The notes under the pieces are model-generated. The model searched no databases. It was given only the letters and a program-made list of their open reading frames with translations, and was not told where the DNA came from. Shown here in pieces: positions 50,975-58,513 of a stretch of DNA of 64,000 nt (the first letter of the stretch is position 1; every line of letters begins with the position of its first letter). The stretch comes from Streptococcus intermedius SK54 = ATCC 27335. GTDB taxonomy: Bacteria > Bacillota > Bacilli > Lactobacillales > Streptococcaceae. The stretch is from the NCBI RefSeq assembly GCF_000413475.1, contig NZ_ATFK01000006.1, positions 124,001-188,000 of the forward strand, read 5' to 3'. Made by a program: the position numbers and the translations under genes.

Positions 50975-52369
50975 TTGAAAAGGTTTATCCGGAATTTGTC
51001 ATATTCTCTATCTGGCAATATATTGTCTATGTTAACTTCAACAGGGATATTGTTATTTTTGCCTAAAATTATGGGGATTGAAGATTATGGTTACTGGCAG
51101 CTTTATATGTTTTATCTGGTATATACGGGGTATTTATCATTTGGAACAAATGAAGGAGCTTTTATCAGATATAGTGGTAAAGATTACTCAGAGTTACCAA
51201 AAGAGTTGATTAGCTTTCAGTATCAATTTCTGTTGTTTATTAACATTGCTATTGGCTTTATCGGTTTTATTGCTCTATTCTTTTTTCAATTGAGCTTTAC
51301 CAGACTTGTCACATTTTGGGCAGTGATTATTTCAACTATTTTAATTACACCGCGATATTTTTTGTGTAATATTTTGCAAGCTACTCATCACTTTAAAGAG
51401 AATACCCTTTCTGTGGTGGTTGAAAAAATAACTTTTTTAGTATTATTTGGTCTTCTCATTATTTTAGGAAAGCTTTCCTTGCTATCCTTATTGGTGATTG
51501 ATATTTTATCAAAAGTTTTTTCTACTGCTTATATTTTCAATAAATTATCAGATAGTATTTTTCTTATAGTTAAGTTTAGTAAGGCCTCTTACTTAGAATT
51601 TAAATTAAATTTGATTCTTGGTATAAAAATAGTTATCTCTAATCTATCAGGGCTTTTAATAATTGGAATTCCAAGATTCTTTATTGAATTTTACTGGGGA
51701 GTTGTAGCATTTAGTAAAGTATCTTTAGTTGTAAGTTTTGCTAATTTAGTTATTACATTGATTAATTCGGTTGGATTTGTGTCTTTACCTTCTCTCGTAA
51801 AAGTCGATGAAAATCTTTTAAAAAAACTTTATCAACCTACAACTGAATTATTGTCTTTATTGTTAGGTGTGGTTTTAATTTTATATTATCCCCTTGCGTG
51901 GTTTATAAATTACTGGCTTCCAAATTATCAAGGGGCTATTTCCTATATGGTTTTTATTTTTCCTATTATTCTTTTCGAAAGTAAGATGGCTTTACTCTAT
52001 AATACCTATCTTAAGATTTTTAGAAGAGAAGACTTTTTGATGTGGATTAATCTTTTTACAGTTTTTTTAACGCTAATATCCTGCAGTCTTTTATTACTAT
52101 TAAATAATAGTATGCTTTTATTCTTTATTTTACCATTTATTTACTCTTGTAGATCCTTTTGTGTGGAATATTACATTCGTAAACTTGTTGGAAGCGGCTT
52201 TGCGTTTACGATAGTTTTAGATTTTCTGATTTCACTTATTTTTATGGGAATCAATTTATGTATAAGAAACGAAATGGCAATAGTAGTTTATATAACATTT
52301 CTTGTAGTAGTTTTAGGCATTGTTTTTAAAGAAGTGAGTAAATTATTTAGGCTTATTAAACCTGTTTAA
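50975..52369 (+). CDS. Oligosaccharide flippase (Wzx)
   Basis: A 464-residue MOP-type flippase with about 12-14 helices: NLSYSLSGNILSMLTSTGIL, MGIEDYGYWQLYMFYLVYTG, ISNLSGLLIIGIPRFFIEFY. It would flip undecaprenyl-linked repeat units for the EpsG-type polymerase. The start codon is TTG with TAGGAG upstream. It closes the locus; no UDP-galactopyranose mutase or dTDP-rhamnose genes are present. Confidence 0.87.
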   Translation: MKRFIRNLSYSLSGNILSMLTSTGILLFLPKIMGIEDYGYWQLYMFYLVYTGYLSFGTNEGAFIRYSGKDYSELPKELISFQYQFLLFINIAIGFIGFIALFFFQLSFTRLVTFWAVIISTILITPRYFLCNILQATHHFKENTLSVVVEKITFLVLFGLLIILGKLSLLSLLVIDILSKVFSTAYIFNKLSDSIFLIVKFSKASYLEFKLNLILGIKIVISNLSGLLIIGIPRFFIEFYWGVVAFSKVSLVVSFANLVITLINSVGFVSLPSLVKVDENLLKKLYQPTTELLSLLLGVVLILYYPLAWFINYWLPNYQGAISYMVFIFPIILFESKMALLYNTYLKIFRREDFLMWINLFTVFLTLISCSLLLLLNNSMLLFFILPFIYSCRSFCVEYYIRKLVGSGFAFTIVLDFLISLIFMGINLCIRNEMAIVVYITFLVVVLGIVFKEVSKLFRLIKPV

Positions 52370-52516
52370 TATAAAATTTCTTTTAAAAAGTGATAGATTT
52401 TATTTTTTCTCTTTTGTTATAATGTTATGATAGCTAGATGTAATGTTTCTCCTTAATGGTAACCATAATGATAGGTAGGAATAAGGGATCAAAATATAAA
52501 CTTACATTGGCGTAAA

Positions 52517-52647
52517 GAGAAATAATCGAGGCTAGGAAAAACTTCCTAAATAAAAAAACTTAAAATCAACGTTAACTTGATTTTAAGTTTTTTTATTATT
52601 TAATTTTGACTAGAAACGGAATTTTTCTTCAACCTCGATTATTTCTC
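52517..52647. mobile_element. 131-bp MITE-like element with 15-bp terminal inverted repeats
   Basis: GAGAAATAATCGAGG at 52517-52531 and its exact complement CCTCGATTATTTCTC at 52633-52647 bound the element. Similarity between ends continues inward for about 15 more bases. Inside lies a perfect 13-bp hairpin (52557-52569 and 52577-52589) followed by seven Ts that can terminate wzx transcription. No clear target duplication. It has no reading frame. It resembles small non-autonomous IS derivatives such as RUP, but its sequence is not one I recognise. Confidence 0.7.
52557..52594 (+). terminator. Strong terminator downstream of the polysaccharide locus
   Basis: AACTTAAAATCAA, loop cgttaac, TTGATTTTAAGTT, then TTTTT: 13 perfect base pairs, inside the MITE-like element. 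Confidence 0.85.
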
Positions 52648-52682
52648 AATATAGCAGGCAGTTAGATTATAATAACAACAGA

Positions 52683-52920
52683 TTAATTTTCTTCTTTTTC
52701 TGTACGTTTTATTTCGATAACAGCCGGCAAGGTCAAAGCTTCCCAAAATTATTTAAGAGTAGTTTCAAATGCTTGCTTGGAAATATTTTGACTGCTTAAT
52801 TTTCGTTCAATCAGGCGTTCATCTAGCTGAACAGAAAATGCTAATATAAAGGATTGACGGTCAATTACTTGCTTGTAGAGGCTGAGATAAATAGTGGAAA
52901 TAGGTTTGCTATTTAACATA
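52683..52920 (-). pseudogene. Decayed histidine-phosphatase fragment, paralogue of 61530-62072
   Basis: The minus strand carries STIYLSLYKQVIDRQSFILA, then QLDERLIERKLSSQNISKQA, which align with the segment IYSSPYRRAIQTVEPLAQS...RLIERKLSSQAIADQ of the intact phosphatase near the window end. Both ends are missing and a stop interrupts it. It is a partial duplicate of that gene 9 kb away. The rest of the 52370-53198 gap is the MITE-like element and the surface protein promoter. Confidence 0.65.
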
Positions 52921-53049
52921 GTGAGTTATGGATGGGAAGTCTAGGATTTTGTTGCTAAAGAGTGGCTCTATTTGTTAGCAGTATAAATAGAATGAGCAGG
53001 GAGGATTAAGTAATATGTGTTTTTTGTGAATAATATTATAGTAAAAAAG

Positions 53050-53159
53050 AAATATTGCCGATATTTCATTATTTTTCTTTAACATAATGAAATGATAATT
53101 TCTATTTAAGAAAAATTTTAACTTCTCCTTACAGATAGTTAATAGGAGCTTGCTATACT
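53050..53159 (+). promoter_or_regulatory. Promoter region of the SSURE surface protein
   Basis: An extended -10 TGCTATACT (TATACT 53154-53159) is 39 bp before the ATG. Upstream lie two inverted repeats: AAATAT/ATATTT (53050-53066) and TTTCATTAT/ATAATGAAA (53064-53092). They are candidate operator sites for the two-component regulator encoded downstream. No good -35 element is visible, which fits an activator-dependent promoter. Confidence 0.5.
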
Positions 53160-53198
53160 TTAGTCAACCATTAAAAATAAATCAAAGGAGTAAATAAT

Positions 53199-55739
53199 AT
53201 GGTTGACAAAAATCATCGTCCAAATAATGAAAGATATACAAAATGGTCTATTCGCCGCCTGAGCGTAGGTGTGGCTTCGGTTGTTGTAGCAAGTGGGTTC
53301 TTTATTCTCATTAGTAATCCTGTAAATGCACAAGTTGGTTCGCAAAACAAGGTGGTGACAACAACCCCTTCAAATAGTCCGACAGACTTGCAAAAGCCGA
53401 TAGTAGATGCTAATACAAAACAAACTGAAAAATTAACAACTGATAAGAAAGAAACACCAGATACAACGAAGCCGTCACAAGAACAAGCTGGCAAGGTAAA
53501 TCAAACACCAGATAAGCAAGTTCAAGAGCAGAAAGAAGTTACAAAAGAAAACAAAGTAGGCAAAACAATTGCTGAGGTTGCTAAGGAAATTCAAAAAGCA
53601 ACTGAAAAAGTAGTAAAAGAAGCTACTTCAAAGGAAGAGAAAGATTCTTCATTGGATCAAGTGAAGCAATCAGTTGCAGATAATATTAAAAGTAATATCA
53701 ATGTTCCTGCCTCTTACCTTGATAATGCTACTTATCCAGGACCTTTTACAGCAGGTGTGAATCAAGTAATTCCGTATGAACTTTTTGGTGGAGATGGGAT
53801 GTTAACACGTCTTCTCCTCAAATCATCAGATGGAGCGCCATGGTCTGATAATGGCACAGCAAATCATGTAGGCTTGCCTCCTTTTGCTAACATTCCGAAG
53901 GGTAAGTATTTTTATCAGGTATCGCTTGGAGGAAATGCTGCAGGCAAGCAAAATAAAGAATTGTTGGATCAATTGAAAGCGAACGGTACACAAAGTTACA
54001 CCGCTACCGTAACAGTTTATGGTTCAAAAGATGGAAAAGCTGATTTAAGCAATGTCATTGCGACTCGTCAAGTGACGATTAACCTTAATAGTTTGAAATC
54101 TAAAGCAGACCCTTCATTAGAGCAAGCGAAGAAATCTATTTCAGAAAATATTAAAGAAAGTACGGATGTTCCGGCTTCCTTCTTACAGAATGCGAACCAT
54201 CCAGGCCCATTTACAGCTGGTGTGAATGAAGTGATTCCGTATGAACTCTTTGGTGGAGATGGGATGCTAACGCGTCTTCTACTCAAATCCTCAAATGGAG
54301 CGCCATGGTCTGATAATGGCACCGCGAATCATGCAGGCTTGCTTCCGTTTGCAGGCATTCCAAAAGGCAAATATTTCTACCAAGTTTCATTAGATGGCAA
54401 TGCAGCAGGCAAACAAGGTAAGGCGCTTTTAGACCAACTGAAGGCCAACGGAACTCATACTTATACTGCTACTGTTAAGGTTTACGGTGCAACCAAAGAT
54501 GGCAAGGCCGACTTGAACAACGTGATTGCGACTCGTCAAGTAAAATTGAACTTAAATGGTACAACAACAGCAGACCAAATTAAGAAATCCGTCTCAGAAA
54601 ACATTAAAGAAAGTACAGATGTCCCAGCGTCCTTCTTACAAAATGCGAACCATCCAGGACCATTTACAGCCGGTGTGAATGAAGTGATTCCGTATGAACT
54701 CTTTGGTGGAGATGGGATGCTAACGCGTCTTCTACTCAAATCCTCAAATGGAGCACCATGGTCTGATAATGGCACAGCGAATCATCCAGGTTTGTTGCCA
54801 CTAGCAGGCTTGGGTAAAGGTCAATATTTCTACCAAGTTTCATTGGATGGCAATGCAGCAGGCAAACAAGGTAAGGCGCTTTTAGACCAACTGAAGGCCA
54901 ACGGAACTCATACTTACACTGCGACCGTTAAGGTTTACGGTGCAAAAGATGGCAAGGCTGATTTGAACAATGTAATTGCGACTCGTCAAGTAAAATTGAA
55001 CTTAAATGGCACAACAACAGCAGATCAAATCAAGAAATCTGTTTCAGAAAATATCAAAGATAAGATTGATGTTCCAGCAAGCTACTTGAAAAATGCAGTC
55101 TTTCCAGGACCATTTACGGCTGGGGTCAACCAAGTGATTCCATATGAACTCTTTGGTGGAGATGGGATGTTAACACGTCTTTTACTTAAATCTTCAAATG
55201 GAGCACCATGGTCTGATAACGGTAAGGCAAATCATCCAGGTTTGTTGCCACTAGCAGGCTTGGGTAAAGGTCAATATTTCTATCAAGTTTCATTGGATGG
55301 TAATGCAGCAGGTAAACAAGACAAGGAACTGTTAGAACAGTTAAAAGCCAATGGGACTCATTCGTATAAAGCAACTGTCACAGTTTATGGTGCAAAAGAT
55401 GGAAAAGCTGATTTAAGCAATGTCATTGCAACCAAATCTGTCACAATTAACCTTAAAGGTGAAAAGAGAAATGATCCTTCAGGTCAAAAACAAGAAGGTC
55501 AAAATAATCAAACACCAAGTCAAGGTAAAGCAGCAGATCATAATGGTAATAAGCACTCAGCTAAAGGCGCAACACCTTCTGCGACATCTTCAAAAGGTGG
55601 ACAAGCTAAAACGAGTAAAAAATCACTTCCTAATACAGGCCAAAAATCTTCTCTTGGTTTGACAGTTCTAGGGCTTCTTGGATTAAGTACAGCAGCTATT
55701 CTAGCACTTGTCGGCATGAAACGCAGAGAAAAGAAATAA
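53199..55739 (+). CDS. pavB: PavB-like surface protein with four SSURE repeats
   Basis: An 846-residue cell-wall protein. A YSIRK-type signal (KWSIRRLSVGVASVVVASGF) is followed by a charged linker to about residue 150, four SSURE repeats (about 152-300, 307-457, 458-607, 608-757; core GPFTAGVNQVIPYELFGGDG, MLTRLLLKSS, GAPWSDNG, GKYFYQVSL, LLDQLKANGT), a linker, and LPNTGQKSS with a membrane helix and basic tail. SSURE repeats of pneumococcal PavB bind fibronectin and plasminogen. Repeats 2 and 3 are nearly identical in DNA, so copy number may vary. The adjacent two-component system is as at pneumococcal pavB. Confidence 0.9.
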   Translation: MVDKNHRPNNERYTKWSIRRLSVGVASVVVASGFFILISNPVNAQVGSQNKVVTTTPSNSPTDLQKPIVDANTKQTEKLTTDKKETPDTTKPSQEQAGKVNQTPDKQVQEQKEVTKENKVGKTIAEVAKEIQKATEKVVKEATSKEEKDSSLDQVKQSVADNIKSNINVPASYLDNATYPGPFTAGVNQVIPYELFGGDGMLTRLLLKSSDGAPWSDNGTANHVGLPPFANIPKGKYFYQVSLGGNAAGKQNKELLDQLKANGTQSYTATVTVYGSKDGKADLSNVIATRQVTINLNSLKSKADPSLEQAKKSISENIKESTDVPASFLQNANHPGPFTAGVNEVIPYELFGGDGMLTRLLLKSSNGAPWSDNGTANHAGLLPFAGIPKGKYFYQVSLDGNAAGKQGKALLDQLKANGTHTYTATVKVYGATKDGKADLNNVIATRQVKLNLNGTTTADQIKKSVSENIKESTDVPASFLQNANHPGPFTAGVNEVIPYELFGGDGMLTRLLLKSSNGAPWSDNGTANHPGLLPLAGLGKGQYFYQVSLDGNAAGKQGKALLDQLKANGTHTYTATVKVYGAKDGKADLNNVIATRQVKLNLNGTTTADQIKKSVSENIKDKIDVPASYLKNAVFPGPFTAGVNQVIPYELFGGDGMLTRLLLKSSNGAPWSDNGKANHPGLLPLAGLGKGQYFYQVSLDGNAAGKQDKELLEQLKANGTHSYKATVTVYGAKDGKADLSNVIATKSVTINLKGEKRNDPSGQKQEGQNNQTPSQGKAADHNGNKHSAKGATPSATSSKGGQAKTSKKSLPNTGQKSSLGLTVLGLLGLSTAAILALVGMKRREKK

Positions 55740-55780
55740 ATCTCGCACTTTGTGAGCGATAACGCTTGAATCAAGTATAG

Positions 55781-55820
55781 AAATAGTGTTATACTTTTTC
55801 ATGGTATAACACTATTTTTT
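55781..55820 (+). terminator. 14-bp perfect hairpin between the surface protein gene and the response regulator
   Basis: AAATAGTGTTATAC, loop tttttcatg, GTATAACACTATTT, then TTT. TTGAAT with an 18-base spacer and TATACT overlaps the left arm, so the same DNA may hold the regulator promoter. Confidence 0.75.
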
Positions 55821-55837
55821 ACAATAGAGGTAAGAAA

Positions 55838-56524
55838 ATGGCAAAGAGAATTTTATTAGTAGATGATGAAGTAGAGATTACCGAGATTAACAAACGTTAT
55901 TTAATACAGGCTGGTTATGAAGTGAATGTAGCGCATGATGGACAGGAAGCTTTAGAGATTTTTCAGAAATATTCGATTGATTTGATTATTACAGATATTA
56001 TGATGCCCAATATGGATGGCTATGATCTGATTGGGGAAGTACAATACCTTTCTCCAGAGCAGCCTTTCCTTTTTATCACGGCTAAAACATCTGAGCCAGA
56101 TAAGATTTATTCTCTCAGTATGGGGGCAGATGATTTCATCACCAAACCTTTTAGTCCGCGAGAGTTGGTGTTGCGAGTCAATAATATCCTACGTCGTATT
56201 CACCGTAGTATGGGAACGGAAGAAACACTGCAACTGGGTGATCTGGTGATGAATCACGAAACGCGCGAAGTAAGTGTTCATGATCGTCCGCTAGATATCA
56301 CCATCAAATCGTTTGAGTTGCTATGGATTCTTGCTAATAATCCTCAACGTGTTTTTTCTAAAACAGAGCTTTATGAAAAGGTGTGGCAAGAAGACTTTGT
56401 GGATGACACAAATACGCTCAATGTTCATATCCATGCTTTGCGGCAGGATTTAGCGAAGTATAGTACTGAAAAAACGCCCACTATTAAGACTGTTTGGGGA
56501 TTGGGCTATAAGATAGAGGTTTAA
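55838..56524 (+). CDS. Response regulator (TCS08/SaeR-like)
   Basis: A 228-residue OmpR/PhoB-type regulator. Receiver domain: ILLVDDEVEITEINKRYLIQ, phospho-acceptor in IITDIMMPNMDGYDLI, switch Thr in FLFITAKTSEPD, Lys in FITKPFSPRELVLRV. DNA-binding winged helix: IKSFELLWILANNPQRVFSK, VWGLGYKIEV. With the next gene it forms a system at the same position as TCS08 beside pavB in S. pneumoniae, reported to control adhesins. The surface gene upstream is the obvious target. Confidence 0.9.
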   Translation: MAKRILLVDDEVEITEINKRYLIQAGYEVNVAHDGQEALEIFQKYSIDLIITDIMMPNMDGYDLIGEVQYLSPEQPFLFITAKTSEPDKIYSLSMGADDFITKPFSPRELVLRVNNILRRIHRSMGTEETLQLGDLVMNHETREVSVHDRPLDITIKSFELLWILANNPQRVFSKTELYEKVWQEDFVDDTNTLNVHIHALRQDLAKYSTEKTPTIKTVWGLGYKIEV

Positions 56525-56525
56525 A

Positions 56526-57557
56526 ATGAAATTAAAACACTTTATTATTGTGGGGTATCTCATTTCCACAACTATCACAGTTGTTGCAATTGTTTGGTCA
56601 GTCAATACCATGCTAATTGCAAGAAGTGATATTTACTTCATTATTGGAATCAGCATTTTAGCAAGTATTACAGGAGCATTAGTTAGTCTCCTTCTCTTGA
56701 GCCGCATTTTTCTATCTTTGGATAAATTAAAACAGCTCATCAAAGGTATACCGAATAAGAAATTTGAAACGGTAAATACTATTAAAAATCCAACTGAATT
56801 TAAAGAATTAGCAGATGCCTTTAATGAAATGTCAACGGATTTACAAAATACTTTTGCTTCTTTAGAAGAAAGCGAGAGAGAAAAGGGGTTGATGATTGCT
56901 CAGCTTTCGCACGATATTAAAACCCCTCTGACATCTATTCAAGGAACGGTTGAAGGAATGTTAGATGGTGTTATTACGGCAGATGAGCAGCAATATTATC
57001 TTAAAACCATTAGCCGTCAGACAGATCGGTTGAATAAGTTGGTGGAGGAGTTAAGCTTTATCACTTTGAATACGATGAGTCGGCCAGATGTACCGCTTGA
57101 AAAAGAAGAAATTTTTCTGGATAAGCTGTTGATTGACATTATGTCCGAATTTCAGCTGTTGATTGATAAAGAAGATCGAGACATTCAAATTTCTGTTCAG
57201 CCAGAATCAGCTAAAATTATGAGTTATTATGATAAGTTATCACGGATTATTCTTAATCTGGTCAGCAATGCTTTTAAGTATTCAGAGGCTGGAACAAAGT
57301 TGAGTATTGATGCAGTGGTTGAAAATCATCGGTTGAAAATTAGTGTTACAGATGAGGGACAGGGAATTCAGCCAAATGAACTAGAAAATATATTTAAACG
57401 GTTGTATCGCGTGGAGTCTTCACGCAATATGAAAACTGGTGGACACGGCCTAGGGCTTTATATCGCCCGTGAACTAGCTCATCAATTGGGTGGCGATATC
57501 TTTGTAAAAAGTGAATATGGACAAGGTAGCAGTTTTTCTCTTGTAGTAGATTTATAA
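56526..57557 (+). CDS. Sensor histidine kinase (TCS08/SaeS-like)
   Basis: A 343-residue kinase with two transmembrane helices (about 5-27 and 38-60) separated by only about ten residues, so it is of the intramembrane-sensing type. A HAMP-like linker precedes the H-box AQLSHDIKTPLTSIQGTVEG; then N-box LVSNAFKYSEAG, G-boxes VTDEGQGIQPNEL and GGHGLGLYIARELAHQLGGD. It lies 1 bp after the regulator stop. The short extracellular loop, as in SaeS, suggests it senses the envelope or a partner protein. Confidence 0.9.
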   Translation: MKLKHFIIVGYLISTTITVVAIVWSVNTMLIARSDIYFIIGISILASITGALVSLLLLSRIFLSLDKLKQLIKGIPNKKFETVNTIKNPTEFKELADAFNEMSTDLQNTFASLEESEREKGLMIAQLSHDIKTPLTSIQGTVEGMLDGVITADEQQYYLKTISRQTDRLNKLVEELSFITLNTMSRPDVPLEKEEIFLDKLLIDIMSEFQLLIDKEDRDIQISVQPESAKIMSYYDKLSRIILNLVSNAFKYSEAGTKLSIDAVVENHRLKISVTDEGQGIQPNELENIFKRLYRVESSRNMKTGGHGLGLYIARELAHQLGGDIFVKSEYGQGSSFSLVVDL

Positions 57558-57567
57558 AAAATAGAGC

Positions 57568-57612
57568 GAGATAGACTATGGGAATGAGTATTCCTGGTCT
57601 ATCTCATTTTTT
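57568..57612. terminator. Bidirectional terminator between the kinase and the RpiR regulator
   Basis: GAGATAGAC and GTCTATCTC with an inner GGAAT/ATTCC pair, followed by TTTTTT on the plus strand. It serves convergent genes and overlaps the last codons of the RpiR gene. Confidence 0.8.
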
Positions 57613-58357
57613 GTTGTTCAGATAAGATGACTTCAAAAAGCAGATTTCCGACTAAATTGAACATCAAACGTGAGCGTAGTTTTTCGCGCTTTTTGGGAGC
57701 ATCATAGACAAAAATCATATGATCACTGATTTTAGAGAGAAGATGGTTTCCTAAAGTAGTAATTGTAAGAACAGTTGCCCCTTGTTCTTTTGCCTGTAAG
57801 ATACTGTGGTTAACGTCTTTGTTGCTGCCACCGAGCGAGAAGACAATAATCACATCTTTTTGTGTGGCAATATCTTTAATCCTATCAATACTGTATTGCT
57901 CGAAGTAGTCATTAGACCAAATGTTGATAAGTTTTAGTTTTCGATTAAAATCAGTCATAGCCATATAGCTAGATCCTACTCCGATACAGAAGATCCGTCT
58001 GGCTTCGAGAATTTTGTGGGCAAAGATTTTAAAATCTTGTTCAGATAAGATGGATAGGGTATGTTCAAATTCAACATGGATTTGTTCTTTTAATTGTTCA
58101 AAAGAAGTGCGCTCTAACTTGGTTTGATTTTTTTTCAGCTCTTTTGATAAACGCAGATCATAACGTAATTCATTATAAGTTTGATAGCCTAACTTTTTAC
58201 AAGCACGAATAACGGTAGATGAGGAGATGAACAATTCGTTGGAAATGGTTTTCAGCGTAAGAGATTCAATTTCTTTCTGACGCATGAGGTAGTCAATGAC
58301 CTCTTGTTCGTTTACAGATAATCGATCATAGTGTTGTTTTAAATTTTTTAGAAACAT
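57599..58357 (-). CDS. RpiR/MurR-family regulator
   Basis: A 252-residue regulator: N-terminal HTH_6 (YDRLSVNEQEVIDYLMRQKE, TLKTISNELFISSSTVIRAC, KKLGYQTYNELRYDLRLS) and a C-terminal SIS sugar-phosphate domain (RRIFCIGVGSSYMAMTDFNR, DVIIVFSLGGSNKDV). Such proteins sense sugar phosphates and control the neighbouring transport operon. It is divergent from the PTS gene, with two similar sites (CGTTTTCTAG, CGTTTTCAAG) in the shared promoter region. Confidence 0.9.
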   Translation of the reverse strand: MFLKNLKQHYDRLSVNEQEVIDYLMRQKEIESLTLKTISNELFISSSTVIRACKKLGYQTYNELRYDLRLSKELKKNQTKLERTSFEQLKEQIHVEFEHTLSILSEQDFKIFAHKILEARRIFCIGVGSSYMAMTDFNRKLKLINIWSNDYFEQYSIDRIKDIATQKDVIIVFSLGGSNKDVNHSILQAKEQGATVLTITTLGNHLLSKISDHMIFVYDAPKKREKLRSRLMFNLVGNLLFEVILSEQQKMR

Positions 58358-58386
58358 ATAGCCTCTTTCTAATTGTCGTTTAAAAT

Positions 58387-58465
58387 AAAACGTTTTCTAG
58401 TAAAATTTTACCGAAATAGTAAAAAATAATCAAGATAGAAACTTCTGTTCAAAAAAGCGTTTTCA
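58387..58465. promoter_or_regulatory. Two candidate operators (cre or RpiR) before the PTS gene
   Basis: AAAACGTTTTCTAG at 58387-58400 and AAAAAAGCGTTTTCAAG from 58451 share CGTTTTCxAG. Both also resemble the CcpA cre site (AARCGYTTTNC with mismatches). The second lies near the -35 of the PTS gene (taaaat -10 near 58480). They may be bound by CcpA, by the RpiR regulator, or both. Confidence 0.5.
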
Positions 58466-58513
58466 AGTTTATTTTTGTTAAAATGAGAACAGAAAACATA
58501 AGGAGTATAAAAG

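Noticed and set aside
54068..54775. Two similar minus-strand frames opposite the SSURE repeats
   Set aside because: Their similarity follows from the DNA repeats of the plus-strand gene; no start signals.
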